Assembly: GCF_026340975.1 (NCBI RefSeq)
Contig: NZ_JAPEOS010000001.1
Coordinates: 1,944,501-2,008,500 of the forward strand
DNA: 64,000 bases
Reading direction: 5' to 3'
From: Streptomyces sp. NBC_01214
GTDB taxonomy: Bacteria; Actinomycetota; Actinomycetes; Streptomycetales; Streptomycetaceae
Position numbers and translations under genes: made by a program. Of the stretch, positions 1 through 9,867 are shown piece by piece. Below the pieces are notes generated by a model. The model did not search any database and was not told the DNA's origin. It saw only the letters and a program-made list of their open reading frames with translations. The stretch's first letter is position 1; every line of letters starts with the position of its first letter.

Positions 1-103
1 GGGGCTTGAAGGGGAGGCGGCGGGACTGGAAAGGGTGCAGGGGGAGGCGGGGTTGGGAGGGGCGCCTCGAACGTCGGTGGGGCTGGAGGGGGAGGTGGTC
101 CGG

Positions 104-1348
104 CTAGGGGTGGGTGACGCGGAGTTCCTTGATGCCGTTGAGCCAGGCCGCGCGGAGGCGGCGTGGGGGTTCGGACGTCAGGTGGAGGTTCGGGAGGGCG
201 TCGGCCAGGGCGTTGAAGATCAGGTCGATCTCCATCACGGCGAGGGACTTGCCGAGGCAGAAGTGCGGCCCGCCGCCGCCGAAGCCCAGGTGGGGGTTGG
301 GGTCGCGGGTGATGTCGAAGACGTCCGGGTTCGTGAAGACCTCGGGGTCGTGGTTGGCGGAGGAGTAGAACATCCCCACCCGGTCGCCCGCCTTGATCTT
401 CGCGCCGCCCAGTTCGGTGTCCTGGGTGGCGGTGCGCTGGAACGACACCACCGGGGTGGCCCAGCGGACGATCTCCTCGGCGGCCGTCGACGGCCGCGTC
501 GCCTTGTAGAGCTCCCATTGCTCGGGGTGCGTCAGGAAGGCGTGCATGCCGTGGCTGATGGCGTTGCGCGTGGTCTCGTTGCCCGCGACCGCCAGCAGCA
601 GCACGAAGAAGCCGAACTCGTCCGAGCCGAGGTTGCCCTGGCCCTCGGCCGCCACCAGCTGGGTGACGATGTCCTTGGCCGGACATTCCTTGCGCTGGGC
701 GGAGAGGTTCATCGCGTAACCGATGAGCTCCATCGCCGCGTTGGAGCCGACCTCCTCGGTGATCGCGTACTCCGGGTCGTCGTAGGCGATCATCTTGTTC
801 GACCAGTCGAAGATCTTCGCGCGGTCCTTCTGCGGTACGCCGATCAGTTCGGCGATGGCTTGCAGCGGGAGCTCGCACGCCACCTGCGTGACGAAGTCGA
901 AGCTGCCGTCGGCCGCCGTGGCCGCGGCCTCCTCGACGATCTTCCGGGCGCGGTTCCGCAGCGCCTCCTCCAGGCCACGGATGGCCCGCGGGGTGAAGCC
1001 GCGCTGCACGATCTGGCGTACGCGCGTGTGTTCCGGCGGATCCATGTTCAGCATGATCAGACGCTGGGCATCTATCGCATCACGCGGAATGTGCTCGTTG
1101 AAGCGGATGATCGCGGTGTTGGTCGTCGAGGAGAACAGTTCCGGGTGCGTGGAGACGTACTTGACGTCCGCGTGCCGGGTCACGGCCCAGTAGCCCTCGT
1201 CGTCGAAGCCGGTGACGCCCCGCCGCTGCGGGCACCACCACACGGGCGCGGTCTGCCGCAGCTGCGCGAACTCCGGGAAGGGGACGCGGCTCTGGAGCAG
1301 GTCTGGGTCGGTGGCGTCGAAGCCTTCGGGCAGTGCGGGGCAGGACAT
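104..1348 (-). CDS. cyp125: Cytochrome P450, CYP125-like (steroid C26/C27-hydroxylase type)
   Basis: A 414-residue soluble bacterial P450 of normal length. Seen: I-helix AGNETTR (residues 255-261), K-helix ExxR (E292/R295) and heme loop FGGGGPHFCLG with Cys364 as thiolate ligand. The overall sequence, including the WWCPQ start region, is of the CYP125 type, whose known members oxidise the terminal methyl of sterol side chains to alcohol and acid. ATG at 1348 follows GGAG by 7 nt. It is divergent from a FadA5-like thiolase; two operator-like palindromes lie in its leader and a third nearer the thiolase. The 3Fe-4S ferredoxin at 12674 is a candidate electron donor. Substrate is inferred; another CYP family with a related substrate is possible. 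Confidence 0.85.
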   Translation of the reverse strand: MSCPALPEGFDATDPDLLQSRVPFPEFAQLRQTAPVWWCPQRRGVTGFDDEGYWAVTRHADVKYVSTHPELFSSTTNTAIIRFNEHIPRDAIDAQRLIMLNMDPPEHTRVRQIVQRGFTPRAIRGLEEALRNRARKIVEEAAATAADGSFDFVTQVACELPLQAIAELIGVPQKDRAKIFDWSNKMIAYDDPEYAITEEVGSNAAMELIGYAMNLSAQRKECPAKDIVTQLVAAEGQGNLGSDEFGFFVLLLAVAGNETTRNAISHGMHAFLTHPEQWELYKATRPSTAAEEIVRWATPVVSFQRTATQDTELGGAKIKAGDRVGMFYSSANHDPEVFTNPDVFDITRDPNPHLGFGGGGPHFCLGKSLAVMEIDLIFNALADALPNLHLTSEPPRRLRAAWLNGIKELRVTHP

Positions 1349-1363
1349 CGGGCAACTCCAAAG

Positions 1364-1380
1364 TCTGACGGACCATCAGA
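1364..1380. promoter_or_regulatory. Palindrome of the CTGAC-N5-GTCAG class
   Basis: TCTGACGGACCATCAGA, 16 bp upstream of the P450 start. It is a 17-bp dyad with one mismatched pair around a central base. Related palindromes lie at 11110, 23168, 39257 and 45521, always before genes of the putative side-chain regulon. Likely a TetR-type operator; the cognate regulator is not identified. Confidence 0.6.
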
Positions 1381-1395
1381 AGTTGGCTTGAAGGT

Positions 1396-1409
1396 AGTAA
1401 CGAGTTCTA
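1396..1409. promoter_or_regulatory. Degenerate KstR-type box
   Basis: AGTAACGAGTTCTA matches TnnAACnnGTTnnA at all defined positions except the first base. It sits 47 bp upstream of the P450 start, close to the CTGAC-type palindrome, and probably serves the P450 promoter. Confidence 0.5.
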
Positions 1410-1511
1410 GAAGTGACAAGGGTCGTGGCGCCAACTGTTGCGTGTGGAATCCGTGCAGGGCGCGTGCAAGACCCTTGCGTGCCGGGGCCTCAGGTCATAA
1501 GACTGCGGGGA

Positions 1512-1533
1512 GAACTAGAACGCGTACTAGTTC
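1512..1533. promoter_or_regulatory. KstR-like operator before the thiolase gene
   Basis: A 22-bp dyad with arms GAACTAG/CTAGTTC around AACGCGTA and a single mismatched pair. The core TAGAACGCGTACTA (1516-1529) matches the KstR consensus except one base. It lies about 58 bp upstream of the thiolase ATG, within the divergent promoter shared with the P450. Confidence 0.7.
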
Positions 1534-1566
1534 GGGGCGGGGCGCCGGGACGGCCCGCCGTGCTGA

Positions 1567-2760
<1,194 letters not shown>

Positions 2761-2791
2761 GGCGCCCCTGAGTCCCGTGGGATGGGATGCA

Positions 2792-2838
2792 GAAGGCCCC
2801 GGAGGCCGGACCTGGGGAGGCCGGCCACCGGGGCCTTC
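2792..2838. terminator. Bidirectional terminator between convergent genes
   Basis: Long near-perfect stem: arm GAAGGCCCCGG at 2792 pairs with CCGGGGCCTTC ending at 2838, with an inner GGCCGG/CCGGCC extension. It separates the thiolase (+) and the SLT-domain gene (-). Confidence 0.85.
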
Positions 2839-2885
2839 GTATGTTTGCTGCGCTGTGCTGCGTGCTGCGTGCTGCGTGCCGCGGC

Positions 2886-3290
2886 TTAGTACCAGTGGTT
2901 GGCGGACCAGAAGTTCCAGGCGCCGACCGGGCTGCCGTAGCGGTCGTTCATGTAGTCCAGGCCCCACTTGATCTGGGTGGCCGGGTTGGTCTTCCAGTCG
3001 GCGCCCGCGGAGGCCATCTTCGAGGCCGGCAGGGCCTGGGCCAGACCGTACGCACCCGAGGAGGGGTTGGTCGCGGTGTGGTTCCAGCCGCTCTCGTGGG
3101 AGATGATCTTGTCGAAGGCGGCGAACTGGGCCGGGTCCTTGATCATCTGCTGCGCGATCGCCTTGGCGCTCATCGGGGCCGCCTGGGCGGGAACCGTGGC
3201 GAGCATGGAGCCGGCGACACCGAGGGCGACGACGGTGCCCGCGAGGGCCTTCTTGGAGGTGGCGATGCGGCGGATGATGGCGTTGGACAC
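2886..3290 (-). CDS. Secreted transglycosylase-like (SLT domain) protein
   Basis: 134 residues. GTG at 3290 is chosen because GGAAGG lies 8 nt upstream and a signal peptide follows directly (basic n-region IIRRIATSKKA, hydrophobic core, cleavage near AQA-AP). The mature part is a small lysozyme-like fold with the likely catalytic Glu in SHESGW, then GAYGLAQALP and C-terminal WSANHWY, typical of short actinobacterial SLT proteins. Expected to act on peptidoglycan outside the cell. An upstream in-frame ATG at 3353 would place arginine-rich residues before the signal and is disfavoured. Confidence 0.85.
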   Translation of the reverse strand: MSNAIIRRIATSKKALAGTVVALGVAGSMLATVPAQAAPMSAKAIAQQMIKDPAQFAAFDKIISHESGWNHTATNPSSGAYGLAQALPASKMASAGADWKTNPATQIKWGLDYMNDRYGSPVGAWNFWSANHWY

Positions 3291-3598
3291 GGAGGGGACC
3301 TTCCGACGGGGACAAGGGCGGTCGCGGGCACGTCGAGGACGTGCGTGAGCCACTCACGCGGTGGAGAGGGGTTCGTCGGCGGGGGGTGAAGTACCTGAAG
3401 TACCCCTGCCGCCTTGCGACTCATCCAGTTCTACAGACGCCCCGACGCCCTGGCAAAGGTCCCGCGTACTAGTGGTCCTCGCAGGAGGTGCTCCACCGAC
3501 CCCCCGTAGGGGTGGGTTCCGGGGCTCCGAGGCCTCCTACCCGGGTTCGTATGTGACCCAGGTCCTATGGGGCGGGTCACCGGGGGAGGCCCCGAATG
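3291..3598. other. Leader/intergenic region with a 7-bp inverted repeat
   Basis: 308 bp without a gene, between the SLT gene and the 3' end of the ECF operon. It contains a tight inverted repeat GCGTGAG-CCA-CTCACGC at 3343-3359, about 53 bp upstream of the SLT start, which could fold in the 5' leader. A c-di-AMP (ydaO) riboswitch was looked for because some cell-wall hydrolase genes carry one, but its conserved blocks are not present. Confidence 0.4.
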
Positions 3599-4498
3599 TC
3601 ACGCTCCGCTGCCGTTCGTACCCTTCCTCAGGGCGGGTTCGCGCTCGATTCCGGCCCCGGGATCGAAGGAGACCGGGGCGTCGAACGCAGCTCTACGGGT
3701 CGCCCGGCGCAGCGCCTTCAGCAAGGTCGCGCCGAGGGTCAGGGTCAGTACGACCGTCAGCGCCGCCCGGCCCAGGTCCCAGCCCACCGAGGTCGTCAGG
3801 CAGTACGCGGCGAACCGCACCAGGTTCGCCGCCACCGGCTCGCCCGGATGGAAGGAGACGCCCTCGCCCCGGCCCTGCAGCAGCACCCAGCCCTGCAGGT
3901 TCATGACCGTGCCGTACGCGAAGGAGCCCGCGAAGCCGTACGCGGCCAGCATCAGCAGCTCCGCCCGGCCCCGGATCCTCTCCGGGCCGGGTAGCAGCCC
4001 GGCCCCCAGCGCGAACCAGCCCAGCGCCAGCATCTGGAACGGCATCCACGGACCGACCCCGCCCGTCAGCAGGGCGGAGGCGAACATCGTCACCGCGCCC
4101 AGGACGAAGCCGAAGCCGGGACCGAGGACCCGCGCGCTCAGCACCATCAGGAAGAACATGGGCTCCAGCCCGGCCGTACCCGCGCCCAGCGGTCTCAGCG
4201 CCGCCCCGACGGCGGCGAGCACACCGAGCATCGCCACCGCCTTCGCGTCCATGCCGTTGTCGGCGATGGTCGCGACGACCACCGCCACCAGGAGCGGCAG
4301 GAGCGCGGCGAAGAGCCAGGGGGCGTCCTGCGCGTGGGCGAGACCCGACCGGCGGTCGGCGAGCAGCGGCCAGCCGAAGGCCGCGATGCCGATGAGGGTG
4401 ACGAGGACCAGGGTGACGGCGGCGCGGGGGCCGATCCGGACGGGACGAGCGGGACGGGCGGGACAGGAGGCGCGGTTGGGGCGGCTGGGGCTGTTCAC
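3599..4498 (-). CDS. ECF transporter S component (membrane substrate-binding subunit)
   Basis: 299 residues. GTG at 4498 overlaps the upstream stop as GTGA. After a short Pro/Arg-rich N-terminus come about six hydrophobic segments (for example LVLVTLIGIAAFGWPLL and LLPLLVAVVVATIADNG), with GLEPMFFLMVLSARVLGPGFG and the conserved-looking GGVGPWMPFQMLALGW, as in S components of energy-coupling-factor importers. It would capture the substrate in the membrane and dock on EcfT/EcfA. It is last gene of a five-gene coupled operon behind a cobalamin riboswitch, so a cobalamin or related corrinoid/cobalt substrate is inferred. Confidence 0.8.
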   Translation of the reverse strand: MNSPSRPNRASCPARPARPVRIGPRAAVTLVLVTLIGIAAFGWPLLADRRSGLAHAQDAPWLFAALLPLLVAVVVATIADNGMDAKAVAMLGVLAAVGAALRPLGAGTAGLEPMFFLMVLSARVLGPGFGFVLGAVTMFASALLTGGVGPWMPFQMLALGWFALGAGLLPGPERIRGRAELLMLAAYGFAGSFAYGTVMNLQGWVLLQGRGEGVSFHPGEPVAANLVRFAAYCLTTSVGWDLGRAALTVVLTLTLGATLLKALRRATRRAAFDAPVSFDPGAGIEREPALRKGTNGSGA

Positions 4499-6246
4499 CG
4501 TGCCTCCGCCGCGTCGAGGGCCTCGGTCGCGCCCAGGGCCTCGGCGACCTGGCGCACGGTGAGCCACGGGTCCGGGGCGAGGACCTTCGCCACCTGCGGC
4601 GCGAAGGCGGGCGAGGAGACGACGACCTCGGCGGTCGGACCGTCCGCGACGATCTCCCCGCCGGCCAGGATCACCACGCGGTGGGCCAGCTCGGCGGCGA
4701 GCTCCACGTCGTGGGTGGCCAGGACGATGGCGTGGCCGTCGGCGGCCAGCCCGCGCAGGATCTCGACCAGGCGGACCTTGGCGGCGTAGTCCAGGCCGCG
4801 GGTGGGCTCGTCCAGGAGCAGGAGGGCGGGGCGGCCGGTGAGGACCAGGGCCAGGGCGAGGGCGAGACGCTGGCCCTCGGAGAGATCGCGCGGGTGGATG
4901 TCGTCGGGGACGTCCGGGAGCAGCGCGGAGACGAGGTCCCGGCAGGTGCCGGGGGGCGCGGCGGCGTCGGAGTCGGCGGCGGCGCACTCGGCGGCGACCG
5001 TGTCGGCGTACAGGAGGTCGCGGGGTTCCTGCGGGACGAGGCCGACGCGGCGCACCATCTCGGGCGGTGCCGTGCGGTGGGGGGTGCGGCCGCCGACGGT
5101 CACCTCGCCGGTGGTGGGGGTGACCGTACCGACGAGGGCGGAGAGGAGGGTGGACTTGCCGGCGCCGTTGCGGCCCATGAGGGCGATGGTTTCGCCGGGG
5201 GCCACGGCGAGGGTGACGGCGTGCAGGGCCTGTACGCGGCCGCGGCGGACGGAGAGGTTGCGGACCGTGGCCGGGCACTGCGGTGCGGCCTCGGCGGGGT
5301 CGGGGCTCGGCCCGCGGCGGCGGAGCAGGCGCGCGAGGAGCCCGGGGGCTCCGGCGACGGGGGCTCCGCCCCCGGACCCCCGGGAAGCGGTGGGGCGGCC
5401 CGTCGGGTTCGACGGTGCCGAGCCCGACGCAGTCGACAGGCGGGAGCGGAGCGGCGCGGCGCGGCGGCGGGCGTCGCGGATCGAGAGGGGGAGGGGGGAC
5501 CAGCCCGCGAGGCGGCCCAGGGAGACCACCGGGGGGTGGACCGGGGAGACGGCCATGATCTCGGCCGGGGTGCCGATGACCGCGGTCGCGCCCGGCGACG
5601 GCAGGAGCAGGACCTGGTCGGCGTACTGGACGACCCGCTCCAGCCGGTGCTCCGCCATCAGCACGGTCGTGCCCAGGTCGTGGACCAGGCGCTGGAGGAC
5701 CGCGAGGACCTCCTCCGCCGCCGCCGGGTCGAGCGCGGACGTCGGCTCGTCCAGCACCAGCACCCGGGGGTGCGGGGTGAGGACCGAGCCGATCGCGACC
5801 CGCTGCTGCTGGCCGCCGGACAGCGTCGCGATCGGCCGGTCGCGCAGCTCGTTCAGGCCCAGCAGGTCCAGGGTCTCCTCCACCCGGCGGCGCATCACCG
5901 CAGGTGGCAGGCCCAGCGACTCCATGCCGTAGGCGAGCTCGTCCTCGACCACGTCCGTCACGAAGTGTGCGAGGGGGTCCTGGCCGACCGTGCCGACCAC
6001 GTCCGCGAGTTCGCGCGGCTTGTGGGTGCGGGTGTCCCGGCCGGCGACCGTGACCCGGCCGCGCAGGGTGCCGCCCGTGAAGTGCGGGACCAGTCCGGAG
6101 ACCGCCCCCAGCAGGGTGGACTTGCCGACGCCCGACGGGCCGACCAGCAGCGTCAGCTCCCCCTCGGGGATCACCAGGTCGACGCCCTGGAGGGAGGGGG
6201 CGGGCGCGCCCTCGTAGGTGACCGACACCTGCTCGAAGCGGATCAC
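4495..6246 (-). CDS. ECF transporter ATPase with two fused ABC domains
   Basis: 583 residues with two nucleotide-binding domains. Domain 1: Walker A GPSGVGKS (36-43), Q-loop GQDP, signature LSGGQQQ (142-148), Walker B VLVLDEPTSALD. Domain 2: Walker A GRNGAGKS (358-365), a diverged signature LSEGQRLAL, Walker B LLLLDEPTRGLD. It therefore supplies both EcfA-type ATPases from one chain. GTG at 6246 overlaps the EcfT stop, and its TGA overlaps the next GTG. The linker (about 255-320) is Ser/Pro/Gly-rich and GC-repeat-derived, suggesting expansion at the DNA level. Confidence 0.9.
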   Translation of the reverse strand: MIRFEQVSVTYEGAPAPSLQGVDLVIPEGELTLLVGPSGVGKSTLLGAVSGLVPHFTGGTLRGRVTVAGRDTRTHKPRELADVVGTVGQDPLAHFVTDVVEDELAYGMESLGLPPAVMRRRVEETLDLLGLNELRDRPIATLSGGQQQRVAIGSVLTPHPRVLVLDEPTSALDPAAAEEVLAVLQRLVHDLGTTVLMAEHRLERVVQYADQVLLLPSPGATAVIGTPAEIMAVSPVHPPVVSLGRLAGWSPLPLSIRDARRRAAPLRSRLSTASGSAPSNPTGRPTASRGSGGGAPVAGAPGLLARLLRRRGPSPDPAEAAPQCPATVRNLSVRRGRVQALHAVTLAVAPGETIALMGRNGAGKSTLLSALVGTVTPTTGEVTVGGRTPHRTAPPEMVRRVGLVPQEPRDLLYADTVAAECAAADSDAAAPPGTCRDLVSALLPDVPDDIHPRDLSEGQRLALALALVLTGRPALLLLDEPTRGLDYAAKVRLVEILRGLAADGHAIVLATHDVELAAELAHRVVILAGGEIVADGPTAEVVVSSPAFAPQVAKVLAPDPWLTVRQVAEALGATEALDAAEAR

Positions 6247-7670
6247 TGCGACGCCTCCTTGGGCGGTACGGGTGCCACGAAGGCGGGCAGCAGGCCGATC
6301 AGGATCGCGGCCGCCGGCCACAGCGGGAGCGCGGGGGCCGCGAGCGGGACCACGCCCGGGTGTAGGGCGGCGGGGTCGACGGAACCGGCGTGGATCAGCA
6401 GGGCGGCCACGGCCGCGCCCGATCCGGCGACCAGCCAGGCGCGCGGCCCCCAGCGGTCGGGCCGGTAGCGGGTCCGCACCGACCGGCGTCCGCCCAGGCG
6501 CAGGCCCGCGACGGCCAGGGCCGCGCCGCCGCCGAGCACGGGCAGCCCGTACGCGGCGCCCTGCGCGGCGAGCAGGCCGTACGTGCCCGCGCACATGCCG
6601 ATGAGGCCGCCGAGGGTGAGGGCGTTGGTGGTGTGCCGGACGGCGGGCGGCACCTCGGCCGTGCGGCCGTATCCGCGCGCGTCCATCGACGCGGCGATGG
6701 CGACGGAGCGTTCCAGAGCGCCTTCCAGGACGGGCAGACCGATCTGGAGGATGGCCTTCACCCCGCCCGTGGGCCGGCCGCGCAGCCGGCGGGCGGTCCG
6801 CAAGCGGGCGACGTCGGCGACCATGTTCGGCGCGAAGGTCATGGCGACGACGACGGCGACCCCGGCCTCGTACAGGGCGGCCGGGAGGGACTTCAGCAGC
6901 CGCGCCGGATTGGCGAGGGCGTTCGCGGCGCCGACGCACACCAACAGGGTGGCCAGCTTCAGGCCGTCGTAGAAGGCGAAGACGAGCTGCTCGCCGGTGA
7001 CCCGGCCGCCGAAGCGGATGCCCTGGGCCCAGGCCGGGAGCGGGACCTCCGGGAGCGTGAACAGGAGGTGCGAGCCGGGGATGGGGGAGCCGAGGAGCAT
7101 GGAGAAGAGCAGGCGCAGGCCGATGACGAACATGCCGAGCTTGAGGAAGGCACTGTAGGAACGGGCCCAGGGCGCGTCGGTGCGGCGGGCCGCGACCACG
7201 TACCCGGCGACGCCGATGATCAGCCCGAGGAGGAGGGGGTTGGTGGTGCGGGAGGCGGCGGTGGCGAGGCCGAGGGCCCACAGCCACCAGGCCCCCGCGT
7301 GCAGGGCGGTGGCCCGGGCGGCCTGCGGGGGTTTCCACTTTTCGTACGTCGACCGGTGCGCGGGGACCTGCGCCGCGGCCGGGCTCCGGCGGGCCGGGGG
7401 CAGGTCGCCGGGTGCGGCTCCGGTGGGTGCGGCTCCGGTGGGGGCGCTGTGGGACTGCGGCCGTGCCCGGCGGGTACCGGTGCCCGTGCCCGTGCCCGTG
7501 GTGCGGGTCGTCCCGGCGGCCGGTTCGCCGCCGGGGGTGAGGGGCGCCCGCGTGCTTGGCGTGCGCTCGTTGCCGGCACCGGTGGTGGGCGCGGTCCGGG
7601 GTGCGCCGGTGTCCGTGGTGGTCGGCTCGGCGTCGTTGCCGGGGTGCGCCGCGGCGCCGGGGCCGGTCAT
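6243..7670 (-). CDS. ECF transporter transmembrane coupling subunit (EcfT/CbiQ family) with long N-terminal extension
   Basis: 475 residues; ATG at 7670 overlaps the upstream stop (ATGA). The first ~110 residues are Thr/Pro/Gly-rich and low complexity. They are followed by a CbiQ/EcfT core with hydrophobic helices and the coupling motifs ARRLRG and ASMDARGYG, matching the paired A-x-R-G motifs that contact the ATPases. A further hydrophobic region follows, longer than the usual ~260-residue EcfT. It couples ATP hydrolysis by the fused ATPase to substrate release by the S component. Confidence 0.88.
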   Translation of the reverse strand: MTGPGAAAHPGNDAEPTTTDTGAPRTAPTTGAGNERTPSTRAPLTPGGEPAAGTTRTTGTGTGTGTRRARPQSHSAPTGAAPTGAAPGDLPPARRSPAAAQVPAHRSTYEKWKPPQAARATALHAGAWWLWALGLATAASRTTNPLLLGLIIGVAGYVVAARRTDAPWARSYSAFLKLGMFVIGLRLLFSMLLGSPIPGSHLLFTLPEVPLPAWAQGIRFGGRVTGEQLVFAFYDGLKLATLLVCVGAANALANPARLLKSLPAALYEAGVAVVVAMTFAPNMVADVARLRTARRLRGRPTGGVKAILQIGLPVLEGALERSVAIAASMDARGYGRTAEVPPAVRHTTNALTLGGLIGMCAGTYGLLAAQGAAYGLPVLGGGAALAVAGLRLGGRRSVRTRYRPDRWGPRAWLVAGSGAAVAALLIHAGSVDPAALHPGVVPLAAPALPLWPAAAILIGLLPAFVAPVPPKEASQ

Positions 7671-8326
7671 CGCGTGCGGCGGCGGGACTGCCAGACGCCG
7701 GCCGCGGCCAGGGCGGCCACGGCGGCGATGCCCACGAGCAGGCCCGCGGACGGGCCCCCGCCGGACTCCGGAGCGGCGGACTGTGCCGGGGTCGGGGTCC
7801 CGGCCGCGCTGTCGGCGACCTGGTCGCCGCAGCCCTGCTTCGGGTAGCCGGAGATCGCGCACAGCAGCGCCGCACTGTTGTAGCGCAGCGGCTTGGCGAC
7901 CGAGGCCAGCGCCTCGGCCGTCGTGGCCTCGGGGGCCACCTGCGCGCAGGCCGTGCGCGGGGCGGCCTCCGGCGGGGCGTCGCCCGTCGGGGCGTCCGCC
8001 GGGACGCCGAAGTCGATGACGAGCGCCACCCGCTTGCTGCCCTCCGTCGGGGCGGTCGCCCCGCAGACGGTCTCGAAGTCGGCCGCCGCGCGCGGCTGGG
8101 CCGCCTGCGCCGCCGCGTCCTTGCTCACCGAGAAGCGGAAGCCCTGGACGGCGCCGTCCGCGGGGCGGGCCAGGGAGGGGCCCTGGGTGGCGTAGGACCA
8201 CCGGCCGCCCGCCGAGCCGTCCCAGAACGACCAGTAGCGGTAGCCGGCCGCCAGCGCCGGGGAGGCGGCCAGCAGGGCCAGGGCGATCCCGAGGGCGAGG
8301 GCCACGGCGGGCAGGCGGCGGCGCAT
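7667..8326 (-). CDS. SCO2322-family secreted/membrane-anchored protein
   Basis: 219 residues. Signal peptide (RRRLPAVALALGIALALLA...ALAAG), then a compact extracellular domain beginning YRYWSFWDGSAGGRWSYATQGP with paired cysteines, a Thr/Pro/Ala stalk, and a C-terminal membrane helix followed by SRRRTR. ATG at 8326 overlaps the stop of the preceding gene, so it is translated with the alpha/alpha-barrel protein and EcfT. The family is of unknown function. Context suggests a surface accessory to the ECF importer, for example receiving ligand from the upstream secreted protein. Confidence 0.8.
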   Translation of the reverse strand: MRRRLPAVALALGIALALLAASPALAAGYRYWSFWDGSAGGRWSYATQGPSLARPADGAVQGFRFSVSKDAAAQAAQPRAAADFETVCGATAPTEGSKRVALVIDFGVPADAPTGDAPPEAAPRTACAQVAPEATTAEALASVAKPLRYNSAALLCAISGYPKQGCGDQVADSAAGTPTPAQSAAPESGGGPSAGLLVGIAAVAALAAAGVWQSRRRTR

Positions 8327-9579
8327 CAGGACTGGTTCTTCTTCCGGCGGCCGCTCAGCAGGATGCCGATGCCGACACCGGCAGCGGCGCACGAACCGAC
8401 GATCCACCAGACGTTCTGGCCGCCGGAGGGCTCCTCCTTCTCGCCGTCCACCTTCGTCGCTTCGGTGTCCGCGCCCTGCGGGGCCGGGCCGGTCGCGTTC
8501 AGCGCGGCGACGAGGTCGGTGCCGCCGAAGGACTTCGGGTCGTTGCCGGTCGCGTGCGTGGCGAGGACGAGGGTGCCCAGCGCGGCCGGGCTGCCCTTCG
8601 CCCACTCGGCGGAGTTGGTCTCCAGCCACTTCAGGGCGCCCGCCGCCGACTCCTTGTGGCCGGCGGCGGCCAGGGCCAGTACCGCGTCGACGGTGTTGCC
8701 GGTGTCGGGGGTGGGCTGGTCCGCGCCCGGGGTGACGGCCATGAGGTGGCCGTCCTTCTTGAGGGCCTCGGCCAGGTAGCCGGCCGCGCCCTGGGCGGCG
8801 GCCACCGGGTCGGCGGCGTTCGCGGCCGGGCAGGCCAGCGGGGCGGCGGGGGTGTTCTCGGCGGACGGGACGACGGCCGCGCCCTTGCCGAGGCCGGCCA
8901 GGGCGGCGGCGGCCGTGGCGTCGGCGTTGGCGAGGAGCTTGCCGTCGGCCGGCTGGTACGCGAAGGCGCCCCGGTCGGCGGCCGGCTCGGCGGTGCAGCC
9001 CAGCTGGAAGGGGAGCAGGCCCTCGTAGGCCGACTTGCCCGCCTTGGACTTGACCTCGGCCGGCTTCTCGCCCGCCACGGCCAGGGCGCTGATCACCACG
9101 GCGGTGGAGTTGGCGTCGCTGGGGGAGCCGGGGACGTAGCTCCAGCCGCCGTCCTCGTTCTGGACGGACTTCAGCCAGTCGACGCCCTTCTTGACGGCCG
9201 CGTCCTGGCCGCCGAGCGCCTTGAGCGCCTGCACGGCGGCCGCGGTGGCGTTCGTGTCGTACATCGTCTGCGCGTCGCACGCCACAGCGGCGTTCGGGCG
9301 GAAGGAGGCGAAGCCGCCGTTGTCGCACTGCTGGGCGGCCAGCCAGACCACGGCCTTGACGGAGGGCTTGACGCCGACCGTGTGCTGGGCGAGCAGCGCG
9401 AAGGACTGCCGCCACACGCCGTCGTACGTGGGGTCGCCCTTGCCGTAGAGGCCGTCGGGGATGACCGGGGGCGCGGAGGGGGAGGCGGGCGGCGCGGTGT
9501 CGGCGAGGGCTGCGGGGGCGGCGCCCACGCAGAGCACGGCGGAGGCGGCGAGCGCGGCTGCGCTGCGACGGACGTTCAT
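8326..9579 (-). CDS. Secreted prenyltransferase/squalene-oxidase-repeat (alpha/alpha-barrel) protein, intrinsic-factor-like context
   Basis: 417 residues: signal peptide (MNVRRSAAALAASAVLCVG...ALA), repeated alpha-hairpin units of the terpenoid-cyclase/prenyltransferase fold (QQCDNGGFASF, NEDGGWSYVPG, TNATAAAVQAL, NTVDAVLALAAAGH), and a C-terminal helix WWIVGSCAAAGVGIGILL followed by GRRKKNQS, so it is probably membrane-anchored. The same fold forms the cobalamin-binding domain of intrinsic factor and transcobalamin. As first gene after a cobalamin riboswitch and upstream of ECF genes, it may be a corrinoid-capture protein; this role is inference. ATG at 9579 is preferred over upstream in-frame starts that fall in the riboswitch. 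Confidence 0.82.
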   Translation of the reverse strand: MNVRRSAAALAASAVLCVGAAPAALADTAPPASPSAPPVIPDGLYGKGDPTYDGVWRQSFALLAQHTVGVKPSVKAVVWLAAQQCDNGGFASFRPNAAVACDAQTMYDTNATAAAVQALKALGGQDAAVKKGVDWLKSVQNEDGGWSYVPGSPSDANSTAVVISALAVAGEKPAEVKSKAGKSAYEGLLPFQLGCTAEPAADRGAFAYQPADGKLLANADATAAAALAGLGKGAAVVPSAENTPAAPLACPAANAADPVAAAQGAAGYLAEALKKDGHLMAVTPGADQPTPDTGNTVDAVLALAAAGHKESAAGALKWLETNSAEWAKGSPAALGTLVLATHATGNDPKSFGGTDLVAALNATGPAPQGADTEATKVDGEKEEPSGGQNVWWIVGSCAAAGVGIGILLSGRRKKNQS

Positions 9580-9696
9580 AGGGGGCGGTGCCTCTCGTAC
9601 GGGGGAACCGGCAGCAGGCACGCACAGGCACCGGGCTCCGGCTCCGTTTACCTCGACGGTGCCGGCCGCCGGGGGCTCCGGCGGCACGAGCCGCGC

Positions 9697-9800
9697 ACCT
9701 TCGGTACGGGGCATTCCGGCTCCCCGCCCGGGCGGTGCCGGGGGTGGTCACGGTTGCGGGTCAGCGCCGGAATTGCACCGGCTTCCCCCCGTACAGAGGT
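9697..9800 (-). promoter_or_regulatory. Cobalamin (B12) riboswitch
   Basis: On the minus strand the core reads GAAGCCGGTGCAATTCCGGC, then GCTGACCCGCAACCGTGA, then GAGCCGGAATGCC, matching the conserved blocks of the cobalamin aptamer. The outer stem is visible: GTACGGGG at the 5' side pairs with CCCCGTAC at the 3' side. It ends about 118 nt before the ATG at 9579, so AdoCbl should repress the ECF operon. The 5' boundary is approximate. Confidence 0.9.
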
Positions 9801-9867
9801 GTGGACGACACGTTCACTCTACCGGCCCGTAACCAGCGGGCCCCGGGGCGCAGGGGCCGGGCGCCCC

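Noticed and set aside
1..103. Coding sequence at the left edge
   Set aside because: G-rich intergenic sequence with no family match; nothing assignable.
3291..3598. ydaO/c-di-AMP riboswitch upstream of the SLT gene
   Set aside because: The conserved blocks (for example ACCCGACAGCTAACC) are not found on the minus strand; only a small inverted repeat is visible.
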